From contig JALQUB010000002.1 of NCBI GenBank assembly GCA_023268635.1, forward strand, positions 20,055 through 84,054: a stretch of DNA of 64,000 nucleotides. Reading direction: 5' to 3'. The notes under the pieces are model-generated. The model had not been told where the DNA came from. It saw nothing but the letters and a program-made list of their open reading frames with translations, and ran no database searches. This document shows positions 46,269-55,662 of this stretch, piece after piece. This stretch comes from Pseudomonadales bacterium (GTDB lineage: Bacteria; Pseudomonadota; Gammaproteobacteria; Pseudomonadales; Pseudohongiellaceae). Numbering within the stretch: position 1 is the stretch's first letter; every line of letters starts with the position of its first letter. Position numbers and translations under genes: made by a program.

Positions 46269-47456
46269 GATGACAGCAGCCAGGCTGTTGGCGAGATACT
46301 CGATATTCGCGTCGTTAATGCCGGCGACGTTAATTCGACTCGAGTCGACGAGGTATATGCTGTAGTCGCGTACGAGCGATTGCACCTGTTCGACATTGAC
46401 ACCCAAGAAAGAAAACATTCCCTTCTCATTCTGAATGAACCCGAAGTCTCGGTCGATCCCTGCCGCTTGAGTCTGGGCGACGAGTTTCGCACGCAGGCCA
46501 TTGATGCGGTCGCGCATTGCGGTGAGTTCTTGGTCCCATTCTGAGCGCAGAGCAGGGTCGTTGAGGATGAGCTGCACGATCTCAGCTCCGTGATCGGGTG
46601 GCATCGAGTACATAGCACGCGCCGCCGCTGCAATCAGGGTACTCGCTGTCGCCGCTTGCGCGTCGGATTCGCTGATTAAGGTCATTGCGCCTGTGCGCTC
46701 TCGATAGAGGCCGAAGTTCTTCGAGCAAGAGCTAACCAGAATCAGCTCTGGCAGCGATTCTGCCAACAAGCGAGAGCCCGCCATATCTTCTTCGAGTCCA
46801 TCGCCGAGCCCTTGGTAGGCGAGGTCAATGAGGACATTAAATCCCTGCGCGAGTGCTACATCGCGTACCGCTTCCCATTGCGAAAGATTGAGGTCGGCAC
46901 CGCAAGGGTTGTGGCAGCAGCCGTGCAACAAGACCACGTCACCCTTAGGGACTTGCTTGAGACACTCGAGCATCTCGTCGAAACGCACGCTGTGACTCGA
47001 GTAGTCGTAGTAGGGGTATTTGGCAACTTTTAAACCCGCGGTGGTCATCAGAGGCACATGGTTTGCCCAAGTAGGATCGCTCACCCAAACGGTCGCGTCG
47101 CTGTTTGCCATCTTCAAAAATTCTGCGGCTAGGCGCAGCCCACCACAACCCCCAGGCGCTTGCACGGTGACGCGTCGCTTGCCGAGAGCATTATTGAGTT
47201 CGGTGCCGAAAAGGAGCTCTGCCACCGCTGCGTTATAGGCTGGTGAACCCGCGGGGCCGACGTATTTTTTCGATGCTTGTGTCTCGAGTATACGCTGTTC
47301 GGCCTTTTTAACGGCTGTCATCACTGGCGTGTCGCCATTCTCATCTTTGTAGATGCCAATGCCTAGGTCGATTTTGTTGGGATTGGTGTCGGCCTGATAT
47401 TCCGCTACGAGGCGAAGAATCGGGTCGGCGGGCAGGGCGCTGAGAGACTGGAACAT
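46260..47456 (-). CDS. Aromatic amino acid aminotransferase (AspC/TyrB family)
   Basis: This class I PLP aminotransferase (398 residues) begins MFQSLSALPADPILRL. It has LHGCCHNPCGADL, VLIDLAYQGLGDGLEED and the PLP-lysine motif SSCSKNFGLYRERTGA. It should interconvert aspartate/aromatic amino acids with 2-oxoglutarate. Facing DAHP synthase, an aromatic role is attractive, but sequence alone does not separate AspC from TyrB. Confidence 0.92.
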   Translation of the reverse strand: MFQSLSALPADPILRLVAEYQADTNPNKIDLGIGIYKDENGDTPVMTAVKKAEQRILETQASKKYVGPAGSPAYNAAVAELLFGTELNNALGKRRVTVQAPGGCGGLRLAAEFLKMANSDATVWVSDPTWANHVPLMTTAGLKVAKYPYYDYSSHSVRFDEMLECLKQVPKGDVVLLHGCCHNPCGADLNLSQWEAVRDVALAQGFNVLIDLAYQGLGDGLEEDMAGSRLLAESLPELILVSSCSKNFGLYRERTGAMTLISESDAQAATASTLIAAAARAMYSMPPDHGAEIVQLILNDPALRSEWDQELTAMRDRINGLRAKLVAQTQAAGIDRDFGFIQNEKGMFSFLGVNVEQVQSLVRDYSIYLVDSSRINVAGINDANIEYLANSLAAVIKG

Positions 47457-47517
47457 GCTGTGTTCTCACTAATGGGTTAACTAAAAGACCGGGTATTTAC
47501 TGTGTTTGTTTGATTGC

Positions 47518-48399
47518 CTACGCTTTCGTTCGCGTCTTATAGGCCTTCAAAGTGTTTTGTAGCAATGAGGCGCGCGTCATGGGACCGACACCACCTGTTA
47601 CATAGGTGATATAGGAACACTTCTCTTTCACGTTGTCGAAGTCAACATCGCCGACATTCCTGAAACCATTCTTCTTGCTGGCGTCAGGCACGCGGGTCTG
47701 GCCCACGTCGATTACCACGGCGCCTTCTTTCACCATATCGGCGGTGACAAACTCAGTCTTGCCAATGGCGACGATGAGGATGTCGGCATTCAGGCAGAGT
47801 TCCTTCAAATTCTTCGTGCGGCTGTGGGCGATAGTGACCGTCGCGTTGCCAGGGTTTGTGTTGCGAGACATAAGTACCGCCATCGGTGTGCCGACGATGT
47901 TGCTGCGCCCGAGTACGACGCAGTGCTTGCCTTCGGTTTCAATCTTATAACGTGCCAGCAACTCCATGATGCCGTTAGGGGTGGCCGAAATATAAGTCGG
48001 TAAGCCTAGGCTGAGTTTGCCGACACTTACCGGACTGAATCCATCGACGTCTTTCTGTGCATCGATGGCGAGAATAACTTTGTTTTCGTCGATGTGCTTG
48101 GGCAAAGGTAGCTGGACAATGAAGCCATCGATTTCATCATCTTCGTTGAGTTCAGCCACCTTAGCCAATAATTCTTCTTCCGACACAGTGTCTGGCATTC
48201 GGACGGTGGTCGATTCGAAGCCAACTTGAGCGCAATCTTTTACTTTGAATGCGACATAGTTCTCTGACGCGCCGTCATTACCTACCAACACGGCGGCGAG
48301 ATGAGGTGGACGTTTGCCGCTCGCCTTTATTTCTTCGACTTGCTGCATTATCTCTTGTCGAATTTGTTCTGAGCACAAGTTACCGTCGAGTAGCTGCAT
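47518..48399 (-). CDS. folD: Bifunctional methylenetetrahydrofolate dehydrogenase/cyclohydrolase
   Basis: FolD interconverts methylene-, methenyl- and formyl-tetrahydrofolate. The ORF is 370 residues, but the family begins at [14 protein letters not shown], 77 residues in, at ATG 48399, giving 293 residues, the usual size. [16 protein letters not shown] contains the catalytic tyrosine and lysine; [33 protein letters not shown] and GGVGPMTRA are further signatures. The upstream 77 codons are non-coding. Confidence 0.96.
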   Translation of the reverse strand: MQLLDGNLCSEQIRQEIMQQVEEIKASGKRPPHLAAVLVGNDGASENYVAFKVKDCAQVGFESTTVRMPDTVSEEELLAKVAELNEDDEIDGFIVQLPLPKHIDENKVILAIDAQKDVDGFSPVSVGKLSLGLPTYISATPNGIMELLARYKIETEGKHCVVLGRSNIVGTPMAVLMSRNTNPGNATVTIAHSRTKNLKELCLNADILIVAIGKTEFVTADMVKEGAVVIDVGQTRVPDASKKNGFRNVGDVDFDNVKEKCSYITYVTGGVGPMTRASLLQNTLKAYKTRTKA

Positions 48400-48511
48400 G
48401 ACTTTGTATCCGTTGTGGTGTTTGCGGGCGCCCGAATTTGGTTCTGAGCGAGAAGGGCCGCCTATGATAAACGAGGAGCGTTCCAGCCTCAATATCTGAG
48501 AGAGGCGAGCG

Positions 48512-48931
48512 CTACCATTTCCCCGTATTTTCCATCGATTGCCAGGGTTCCTTCGGCGCCTTCGGCTCACCTTTCTGCAGAAGCTCGATGGAGATCCCAT
48601 CCGGTGAACGAATAAACGCCATGCGACCATCCCGAGGCGGTCTGTTAATCGTTATTCCCGCAGCCTGCAGCTTTTCACAGAGTGCGTAAATGTCATCGAC
48701 GCCGTAGGCGAGGTGACCAAAATTGCGACCGCCCTCGTAGTCTTCTGGGTCCCAGTTGTAGGTGAGTTCGACCTGAGCATCATCATTTTCATCAGCTCCG
48801 AGGAAGACTAAGGTGAATCGCCCCTGTTCCGATTCTTGCCGTCGAATTTCTTTTAGACCAAGGTGATCACAATAGAACTCGAGTGAAGCATCGAGGTCGC
48901 TGACTCTTACCATTGTGTGTAGATATCTCAT
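48512..48931 (-). CDS. Lactoylglutathione lyase-type VOC protein (glyoxalase I)
   Basis: Starting at ATG 48931, the 139-residue protein reads [31 protein letters not shown], with [28 protein letters not shown] and the C-terminal IELLQ. These give the metal ligands of glyoxalase I (His, Glu, His, Glu), which converts the methylglyoxal-glutathione adduct to lactoylglutathione. The length is normal for GloA. The longer ORF start is rejected. Confidence 0.9.
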   Translation of the reverse strand: MRYLHTMVRVSDLDASLEFYCDHLGLKEIRRQESEQGRFTLVFLGADENDDAQVELTYNWDPEDYEGGRNFGHLAYGVDDIYALCEKLQAAGITINRPPRDGRMAFIRSPDGISIELLQKGEPKAPKEPWQSMENTGKW

Positions 48932-49064
48932 TAGCTGTCTGTATCCTGTGCGTCGCTGTGGTGGTGTATTGCTGTGGGTCTGAGTATTATGCCTCCCTCG
49001 GGATAAATTGAGAAATATCAGCGGCCGCTGAAGCGAGCGAATGCGATGACGGAGGGGGGGATTG

Positions 49065-49772
49065 ATGGAAATCGCGCTGGCTGCATTAGTCATACTGATT
49101 GGCTCTTACGTGCAGAGCAGTATTGGCTTCGGTTTGGCGATTATCTCGGCCCCGTTATTATTTGCGATCAATCCGCTTTATGTGCCTGGCCCCGTGACCC
49201 TGTGCGCGCTGACATTGTCTCTAGCGAATACCTATCACCACCGTAAAGCCGTTTCTTTGAAAGGCCTGCAATTCGCGATTGCCGGTCGCATCCCAGGCAC
49301 CATCGCGGGTGGCTTCCTGTTGTTATGGATATCCCATGACGCGCTCGCATTGTGGTTAGGAGGCTCAGTTCTCGTGGCGGTGGGCTTGAGTCTGAGCAGT
49401 ATTGTCATCCGACCGACCAATCCAGCGATGGTGACAGCGGGATTTCTATCGGGATTCATGGGAACGAGCTCGTCGATTGGTGGTCCTCCAATGGCCTTGG
49501 TTATGCAGCACGAGGGAAATGATTTTATTCGCGCGAATCTCGCCGCATTTTTCATAGTCAGCTGTGTGATGTCGCTCATAATGCTGACTTCGATCGATCG
49601 TTTCGGCAGCGCCGAGTTGCTTATTTGCTTGCCCTTATTGCCTTCGACGCTTGTGGGTTATTGGTTGGCGCGTAAGACGATGCATAGAATCTCTCACCGT
49701 AAATTACGGTTGCTTAGCCTCCTGCTTTGCGCCGCCGCTGGCAGCGGTTCTATTCTGTCGGTGTGGCTCTGA
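49065..49772 (+). CDS. TauE/SafE-family (PF01925) membrane permease
   Basis: The 235-residue protein is almost entirely hydrophobic, about seven or eight helices. It has the opening [26 protein letters not shown] and the second half [22 protein letters not shown] typical of the TauE/SafE/DUF81 family, which moves sulfite or organosulfonates or is uncharacterised. GGAGGGGGG precedes ATG 49065. Its substrate is not evident. Confidence 0.88.
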   Translation: MEIALAALVILIGSYVQSSIGFGLAIISAPLLFAINPLYVPGPVTLCALTLSLANTYHHRKAVSLKGLQFAIAGRIPGTIAGGFLLLWISHDALALWLGGSVLVAVGLSLSSIVIRPTNPAMVTAGFLSGFMGTSSSIGGPPMALVMQHEGNDFIRANLAAFFIVSCVMSLIMLTSIDRFGSAELLICLPLLPSTLVGYWLARKTMHRISHRKLRLLSLLLCAAAGSGSILSVWL

Positions 49773-49913
49773 GACCTTAATTGTGAAGCGATAGTTCGCT
49801 TTCTAGGCAGTGAGCGACCTATCGGTTAGACTCGGTTTGTTTGAGTAGGCTTTAAAGTAGTTGTTCGTTTCAAATCACTGATTGGAATTCAATCTCTATA
49901 GAGGAACTTCTCC

Positions 49914-50327
49914 ATGCCAATTTTGAATAATCTCCACAGTATGACTAAACATTGCCGAGCGCTCGTATTGAGCTCCTTGATGCTCATCGGTCTCGGAGCT
50001 GCTCCAGCGGCACTCGCCGATGATGCGGAAGCCGCAAAAACAATCGCGGGTATTTTGGTTGGGCTCAACCACTTTCCCTCGGCGGATGACAAGGCCACGC
50101 TTACAGCTATCGCCGAAGATGATGCTAATGGGATGGCTGTTCGTAGTTTGGCAACGGCAGTCGCTGGGATTCAGCATTCAGCGAGTGCTGAGGGCAAGGC
50201 TGCTCTCGAACAGATAGTGATGAGTGATATGGCAAGTGCGCAAACGAAGTCATTGGCAAAAATTGTATTGGGGATTAATCACGTTCCCAGCGCCGAGGCA
50301 AAAGCGTCATTGCAGGCAATGCTTTAA
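49914..50327 (+). CDS. Small exported protein with three internal repeats, unknown function
   Basis: I do not recognise this 137-residue protein. A signal peptide (ends APAALADDA) is followed by three degenerate repeats of about 32-37 residues: AGILVGLNHFPSADDKATLTAI, ATAVAGIQHSASAEGKAALEQI and AKIVLGINHVPSAEAKASLQAM. The shared core is A-x(3)-G-(L/I)-(N/Q)-H-x-(P/A)-S-A-x-x-K-A-x-L, likely helical. It starts after GAGGAAC and is followed 14 bases later by a TetR-type regulator, so the pair may be an operon. A periplasmic binding or stress role is only a guess. Confidence 0.75.
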   Translation: MPILNNLHSMTKHCRALVLSSLMLIGLGAAPAALADDAEAAKTIAGILVGLNHFPSADDKATLTAIAEDDANGMAVRSLATAVAGIQHSASAEGKAALEQIVMSDMASAQTKSLAKIVLGINHVPSAEAKASLQAML

Positions 50328-50341
50328 GGACGAGAATTCGG

Positions 50342-51121
50342 ATGCCCACGCTCTCAAATGTAAAGGTAGCTGAAAAAAACGATTCACTTCGTGCTGAGAC
50401 TGCTTGGCCGCAGACCTTATCGATGGAATCGTTTCGTGAGAAATGGCAATTCGAGGGTGAGCCATTTTGGCGAATTGTATTTAATATGCATCGAGACAAG
50501 ATGCAGATTAAAAATTCGCGACTGGCTGTGGGTAATCTCGAGAAAATATTCAATGCGACATTTGCACTCGCTGCTGAAAAGGGGTTTCAGGCGATGAGCC
50601 TGCGTGATCTAAGCAGCGAGGCGCAAATTAGCATGGGTGGTTTGTATTCTTATATCGGCAGTAAGGACGACCTCGCATCAGTCATCGAAGGGGTTCTTAG
50701 GTCCTGCATAGATCGGGTTATTGATGCGCTGAATGAGGCGCAGCTGGAGCCTGTCGAATATTTGCGAACCCTCATTTTTAGCGAGATCTATATGGAAGAG
50801 GTGCTGAGGCCTTGGTATCACTTCTGTTTCATGGAGCTGCGAGGCCTTCCTCGAGAACAACAGCAGCAGACTCTAGCGCTTGAATTGCGTTTCGAAGATG
50901 CCTTGATCGAAGTCTTTAATCGCGGAAATGCAGCGGGACAGTTTCGCTGTGCGAATCCTGTGTTACTGGCTTCTCAAGTCACTGCGCAGCTTGAGCAGTG
51001 GCACTTGAAGCAATGGAAGTTTAAATTGCGAGGCGTCAGTAACGATCAATATGCTCAGTTTATTTTCGATAATGTGCTGAACTGCCTCCACGGCAGTGCT
51101 CCCGAAGAGCCGAACGGTTAG
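50342..51121 (+). CDS. TetR/AcrR-family transcriptional regulator
   Basis: The 259-residue protein has a helix-turn-helix at about residues 62-110: IFNATFALAAEKGFQAMSLRDLSSEAQISMGGLYSYIGSKDDL. The C terminus (about 115-250) is a TetR ligand-binding helical domain. A 60-residue N-terminal extension is unusual for TetR proteins; the internal start at MQIKNSRLA would give a normal length. It lies 14 bases after the repeat protein, which may be regulated with it. Its stop overlaps that of the convergent acyltransferase gene. Confidence 0.9.
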   Translation: MPTLSNVKVAEKNDSLRAETAWPQTLSMESFREKWQFEGEPFWRIVFNMHRDKMQIKNSRLAVGNLEKIFNATFALAAEKGFQAMSLRDLSSEAQISMGGLYSYIGSKDDLASVIEGVLRSCIDRVIDALNEAQLEPVEYLRTLIFSEIYMEEVLRPWYHFCFMELRGLPREQQQQTLALELRFEDALIEVFNRGNAAGQFRCANPVLLASQVTAQLEQWHLKQWKFKLRGVSNDQYAQFIFDNVLNCLHGSAPEEPNG

Positions 51122-51693
51122 CTGTTCTCTGGGATAATTCCCTTCTTATCCGCATAAAACTCTTTGATTTTTTCCAGATCCGCTTCCTTATCGCCTGTGG
51201 GGTAATAAAAGTCAGCGAGGCCGGCCTTTTTGTTCTCGCTGTCGACATAGCCCATCATAATTGGCACACCGGCGTTGCGGGCGATATGGTAGAAGCCGGA
51301 TTTCCAAGCCTTCACTTTGCTGCGTGTTCCTTCCGGTGGAACGAGGACAATAACTTCTTCGTTCTCGCGATAAAGTCGCACGGTTTCATTCACCACGTTG
51401 TGAGACTTGCTACGATTGATCGGTATTCCGCCTAGATATTTCATAAGCCAGCCTGCTCCGAAGGGGAACAGCGTGTGCTTCCCCATCCAAAACACTCGCA
51501 GTCGTAGTTTCAACACAACCATCAACATAAGTGGGAAGTCCCAATTACTGGTATGTGGTGCGCCAATTAATACGAAGCGCCCGTGCTTTTGTTCTTCACC
51601 GACCGCCTTCCAGCCGACTAGCTTGAGGCCGACAATGGATACGAGACGCAGGATAGGCGTAAGGATAGGGGTGGAGAACACGGTCATGCGCAT
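51118..51693 (-). CDS. PlsC-type 1-acylglycerol-3-phosphate acyltransferase family protein
   Basis: The motif GAPHTSNWD (HX4D), then PINRSKSHNVVNE and VPPEGTRSKVKAWKSGF, are the catalytic and phosphate-binding blocks of LPLAT acyltransferases. From ATG 51693 the product is 191 residues, short but typical of the subfamily of small proteobacterial PlsC-like proteins. The exact lipid substrate is unknown. The ORF-track 52-codon leader is rejected. Confidence 0.85.
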   Translation of the reverse strand: MRMTVFSTPILTPILRLVSIVGLKLVGWKAVGEEQKHGRFVLIGAPHTSNWDFPLMLMVVLKLRLRVFWMGKHTLFPFGAGWLMKYLGGIPINRSKSHNVVNETVRLYRENEEVIVLVPPEGTRSKVKAWKSGFYHIARNAGVPIMMGYVDSENKKAGLADFYYPTGDKEADLEKIKEFYADKKGIIPENS

Positions 51694-51808
51694 GCTGAGG
51701 GAGTTCCTGTGTTGGGACCTAGATAGGTAAGGGCTTAGGCCGAGCGTTTTTATTGTTGTGTTGATTGTAACAAAATCTGCACATCTACAACTGTGATTCC
51801 GCTGATCA

Positions 51809-52366
51809 TCACTCCCAGGTTTTGACGAAATCGTCAATTTGTCCTGTGACAAGCCCTTTGAGTGGGCCGCAGGGGGTGCCTAGGTAGAGGAAGCCGACAA
51901 TCTTCTCGTGACTCTCGACCCCTAAGCCTTGGCGGACAGTTGCGTCATATGCCTTGCTTCCGGTTCGCCACATCGCACCTATCCCTTGAGCATAAGCGGC
52001 TAGTGACATGCACTGCACCGCTGCGGCAGCAGAATATTCCTGTTCGATGGCGGGTACTTTGTCGTGGGGGCGTATCGTTGCTATGGCGACGACTATAAGC
52101 GGCGCACGCATTGGTTTCGCTCGTAACTTAGCGGCCTGATCTTGAGCGAGGGCTTTGCCCGATGCTAACTCTGCTGTCACGAATAGTTCGCCTAATTTGT
52201 TAAGCGCGGCACCCTGCAGCGTGAGGAATCGAAAAGGTTTGAGCAGCGCGTGGTCGGCAGTGCGTAGCGCGGCGAGGAAAATATTTTCGAGTTGTTCTTC
52301 GCTCGGAGCGGGGGTTGAGAGTCGCGGGCTTGAGCGTCGTGTGAGCAGCGCTTGGAGAGCGTCCAT
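51809..52366 (-). CDS. Nitroreductase-family protein (YdjA type)
   Basis: From ATG 52366 the 185-residue protein starts MDALQALLTRRSSPRLSTPAP and has PFRFLTLQGAAL, AAAVQCMSLAAYAQGIGAMWRTG and VGFLYLGT. This is the FMN-dependent nitroreductase fold, YdjA-like. It should bind FMN and use NAD(P)H; the natural substrate is unknown. The N-terminal RRSSPR is the FMN contact. Confidence 0.88.
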   Translation of the reverse strand: MDALQALLTRRSSPRLSTPAPSEEQLENIFLAALRTADHALLKPFRFLTLQGAALNKLGELFVTAELASGKALAQDQAAKLRAKPMRAPLIVVAIATIRPHDKVPAIEQEYSAAAAVQCMSLAAYAQGIGAMWRTGSKAYDATVRQGLGVESHEKIVGFLYLGTPCGPLKGLVTGQIDDFVKTWE

Positions 52367-52640
52367 GATGTGTTCCGTTTGAAATTCGCTGCGCAAGATT
52401 ATCATGGAGTGCTGGTGGCGCGAAGGGCTGATGAGTAGTAATAGCCTCAAGGAAAATAGGGATTAAATCGCGATAAAACAAACAATTGGCGAATCAATCT
52501 GCACGGATTGCTGTGATAATTCTCTATCGAGGATGGTATACTTTCGATTCACGAGGCCGACAAAGACAGCAGGTGTGCCCAGCAAGCTTTCTGCTGGCGA
52601 TACGCTGCGAAAATTTCTCAGATACAGGAACGCCCAGACT

Positions 52641-54239
52641 ATGAATTCTAAGGCTGATGTCATCGCGATAAGCACCGAGCGTGCGCCTTACCCACAAGCG
52701 AAGTCGCGCTGGTTCGGCGGTGTCAAGCGAGAGCGGTTGCGTCTGGTTTTTGCCTTTTACTCGCCTGACGGCAACGAAATAGCGATGCCGATCGCGAGCA
52801 TGTCTGCTTACCTCAAGCGTGACTATCCTTGGGTAGAGGTGATTAACGAACCGGTGTTAATCCTTCGAGATGAAGAGAAATATTCGCCAGAAAACTACGC
52901 GAAATTAATTGAAGAGCACGATGCCGATGTCATCGCGTTTTCGATCATGAGCCCACACTGGTATCCGATGGAGCCATACTTCGCTGCGTTGAAAGATCGC
53001 TTGCCGAATCTGCCAATTGTGATCGGTGGTTATCAAGCGATGCTGTCGCAGCAGCAGACCATTGAAAATCCCAATATCGATTTTATTTGTACCGGCGATG
53101 GCGAGTACGCAATCGCGAATCTCGTTCAGCATCTAAAAGGCACTAAGGATGGTCCAGTCGATGGGATGTGGGAAAAGCTCATCGATGGCGAAATCTACGA
53201 AACCCAGCCGCATCAGATCGGCGACCTTGCTTCTCTACCATTCCCAGACTACGACGTGTTCGCAAAAGAGGATGGTTTCAACGATGTGAATTCATCCATC
53301 TTCGGGCCGAAGGGCAAGCTGGTGTTGCCTGTGATGACTGGTCGCGGTTGTCCCTATCGTTGTACTTATTGTTGCAATACGCCGATTCTCGATGGTTGGA
53401 AAACGAAGAAGACTTTTCTCCGTAAATACGATCCACAGGATATGGTCGACGAGCTCGTGCGCTTGCGGGATAAATATAAAGTCGGATATTTCGAATTCTG
53501 GGATGAGTTGTTCTTATCAAATCTGAAGTTTGTTCGCGCTTTCTTCGAGCTTTATAAAGAGCAAATTCGTCTACCGTTTTCGATTAATTCTCGTGTCGAA
53601 GTGATGAATGAAGAGTTTTGCAGGACTGCAGCGGAGGCAGGTTGTCACACGATTTGGTTCGGCATTGAAAGCGGCGACGAAGAGTATCGCGCGAAAATGC
53701 TTGGGCGTAAGATGACCAATGAGCAGGTGATCACAGCGGCAGAGAATTGTAAGAAGGCGGGTATTAATCGACTCACGTTTAATATAGTCGGCGCTCCGAT
53801 GGAGACCTCCGCTAGCATGCGTAAGACTCTAGAGCTAAATCAGAAAATTGCTCCGGAGCATTTTTTCTTTTTTCCATATATTCCCTTGCGCGGCACCCCG
53901 CTCTACAAAATCGCAGAGGAAAATGGCCTGTTACTCGATAACAAAAAGAATATGCATTATTTGTCAGCGGCAAATGATAGGCAATTCACATTGAATATGA
54001 AGGAATGTCCTGAGCTGCTGACCGCAGAAGATTATGACCAAATTTGTAGAGAAATGCTGGCGTTCCAAGAGGCTAACAATCGTCTGAGTTATACCGATGA
54101 TGAGACCGGCGAATCCGTTCCGATGAATGTGGAAGATAAAAGTTTCTCACTAGTCGAAGAAGATGAGCCTCTAGCGCAAGCCGCGCCTCAAAAAAGCCCC
54201 TCGTTATTGAATAGCGTAAAAAACTTTTTTCGTAGCTAA
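52641..54239 (+). CDS. B12-binding-type radical SAM protein
   Basis: The N-terminal part (residues 60-190) resembles the cobalamin-binding fold: PDGNEIAMPIASMSAYLK, ADVIAFSIMSPHWYP and LPIVIGGYQAMLS, though the classical DxHxxG cobalamin motif is absent. The radical SAM core follows with GRGCPYRCTYCC (cysteines at 237, 241, 244) and KVGYFEFWDELFLSN, then IWFGIESGDEEYR. A hydrophilic C-terminal tail ends SVKNFFRS. The reaction is unknown. ATG 52641 is preferred to the TTG-type upstream start. Its stop overlaps the convergent MATE gene by four bases. Confidence 0.88.
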   Translation: MNSKADVIAISTERAPYPQAKSRWFGGVKRERLRLVFAFYSPDGNEIAMPIASMSAYLKRDYPWVEVINEPVLILRDEEKYSPENYAKLIEEHDADVIAFSIMSPHWYPMEPYFAALKDRLPNLPIVIGGYQAMLSQQQTIENPNIDFICTGDGEYAIANLVQHLKGTKDGPVDGMWEKLIDGEIYETQPHQIGDLASLPFPDYDVFAKEDGFNDVNSSIFGPKGKLVLPVMTGRGCPYRCTYCCNTPILDGWKTKKTFLRKYDPQDMVDELVRLRDKYKVGYFEFWDELFLSNLKFVRAFFELYKEQIRLPFSINSRVEVMNEEFCRTAAEAGCHTIWFGIESGDEEYRAKMLGRKMTNEQVITAAENCKKAGINRLTFNIVGAPMETSASMRKTLELNQKIAPEHFFFFPYIPLRGTPLYKIAEENGLLLDNKKNMHYLSAANDRQFTLNMKECPELLTAEDYDQICREMLAFQEANNRLSYTDDETGESVPMNVEDKSFSLVEEDEPLAQAAPQKSPSLLNSVKNFFRS

Positions 54240-55627
54240 GCTGCACGCTCTTCGGCAATCGCTCGCTTGACGGTGCCCCATGAGATGATCGCCATCATGA
54301 GGTTTGCGCAGACTGCACCCCAGAAGAACCCCTCCACGCCAAATAGGCGACTGCCTGCATAGGCGCAAGGAACATAGAAGACGAAAAAGCGTGCGATGCT
54401 GAGGTAGAGAGCCGCCATCGGTCGGTGCATGGCATTGAGCGAGGAATTACTTAGGATAATCACACCTTGCATGCCGTAGCTAATGGGTAGAATCCAGATA
54501 AATAGTTGAATAGTCCCCACGACCTCGGGGTCGGAGCTGAATAGGCCGGCTATCCAGGATGCCGTTACTGCAAGAAGTGCATAAATCGCAAGTTGCCAGA
54601 CCATGATGAAGCGAAGACTCATCGTGTAGGCCTCTTGGATTCTATCGAGTCTGCCGGCGCCGTAATTTTGGCTGATTAACGGCGGCAGGGTGGATGACAT
54701 GGCGAGTATGATGAGGGTGGCCATGGGCTCTAGTCGTGCACCCACACCAAATGCCGCGACCACACTAGTGCCAAATCCTGCAGCAATTGCAGTCATGGTT
54801 CCCATGGCCAGCGGTGTCATCATGTTTGCGCCGGCGGCAGGCAATCCGATACGAAGCATTTCGCGAGAAGAGCTCAGCATGATGCTGCGGCTCGGCAGTG
54901 CAGTGCTGATGAGATGGTGACGAAAGGCTAAATGATAGAGCACGTAGCTGTAGCCAATTATCCAAGCCACTAGCGTCGCTATTGCGGCGCCTTTAATCCC
55001 CATCGCGGGAATGGGGCCATAGCCGAAGATCAGCAGTGGGTCGAGCAAGGCATTCACTAACCCAGAACCCGCCATGATGATGCTTGCAGCCTTCGCATCG
55101 CCGTGTGCCCGCAAGATGCTGTTGCCAGTCATTATGCCTACAAGCAATACGCTGCCTGGAAACCAAATACTCATATAGTCGCGAATGAGTGCGATCAGCG
55201 ACTCGTTGGCTCCCATAGCACCAAAAAGCGTGTCCATGAAAAACCAGCAAATGGCAATCAGCACGCCGGCTAAGAGTAGTACCACGTAGTTAATCACCGT
55301 CGAACTTTCCTTGGCGCGTTCGAAATCTTCGCGGCCGAGGTATTTGGCGACGACCGCTGAAGCGCCAATTCCGAATCCGATGGCGAAGCTCATGATGGTG
55401 AAGGTGATGGGGAAGGTGAAACTAATAGCAGTGAGCTCGGCTGTGCCGAGCATGCTCACGAAGAATGTGTCGACCAGATTGAAGGTAAACATCATGAACA
55501 TGCCGATAATCATCGGCAGAGTCATTCGTATTAACGCTTCCTTGATCGATCCATCGATTAGACTGAGTTTCTTGTTTTGAGTTTGTTCGTTGTTTGAGGG
55601 ACTGGCGTTCGATGACTGAGTTGACAT
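54236..55627 (-). CDS. MATE-family multidrug efflux transporter
   Basis: The 463-residue protein has about 12 helices and the MATE domain sequence: IGMFMMFTFNLVDTFFVSMLGT, IGFGIGASAVVAKYLGRED, and VAAFGVGARLEPMATLIILAMSSTLPPLISQNYGAGR. It exchanges Na+ or H+ for cationic compounds, or relatives carry other substrates; the transported molecule is not clear. It faces the radical SAM gene. Confidence 0.92.
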   Translation of the reverse strand: MSTQSSNASPSNNEQTQNKKLSLIDGSIKEALIRMTLPMIIGMFMMFTFNLVDTFFVSMLGTAELTAISFTFPITFTIMSFAIGFGIGASAVVAKYLGREDFERAKESSTVINYVVLLLAGVLIAICWFFMDTLFGAMGANESLIALIRDYMSIWFPGSVLLVGIMTGNSILRAHGDAKAASIIMAGSGLVNALLDPLLIFGYGPIPAMGIKGAAIATLVAWIIGYSYVLYHLAFRHHLISTALPSRSIMLSSSREMLRIGLPAAGANMMTPLAMGTMTAIAAGFGTSVVAAFGVGARLEPMATLIILAMSSTLPPLISQNYGAGRLDRIQEAYTMSLRFIMVWQLAIYALLAVTASWIAGLFSSDPEVVGTIQLFIWILPISYGMQGVIILSNSSLNAMHRPMAALYLSIARFFVFYVPCAYAGSRLFGVEGFFWGAVCANLMMAIISWGTVKRAIAEERAA

Positions 55628-55662
55628 TAAAGCACTTCCTTGTCACTTGCCCTGCGTTTGAA

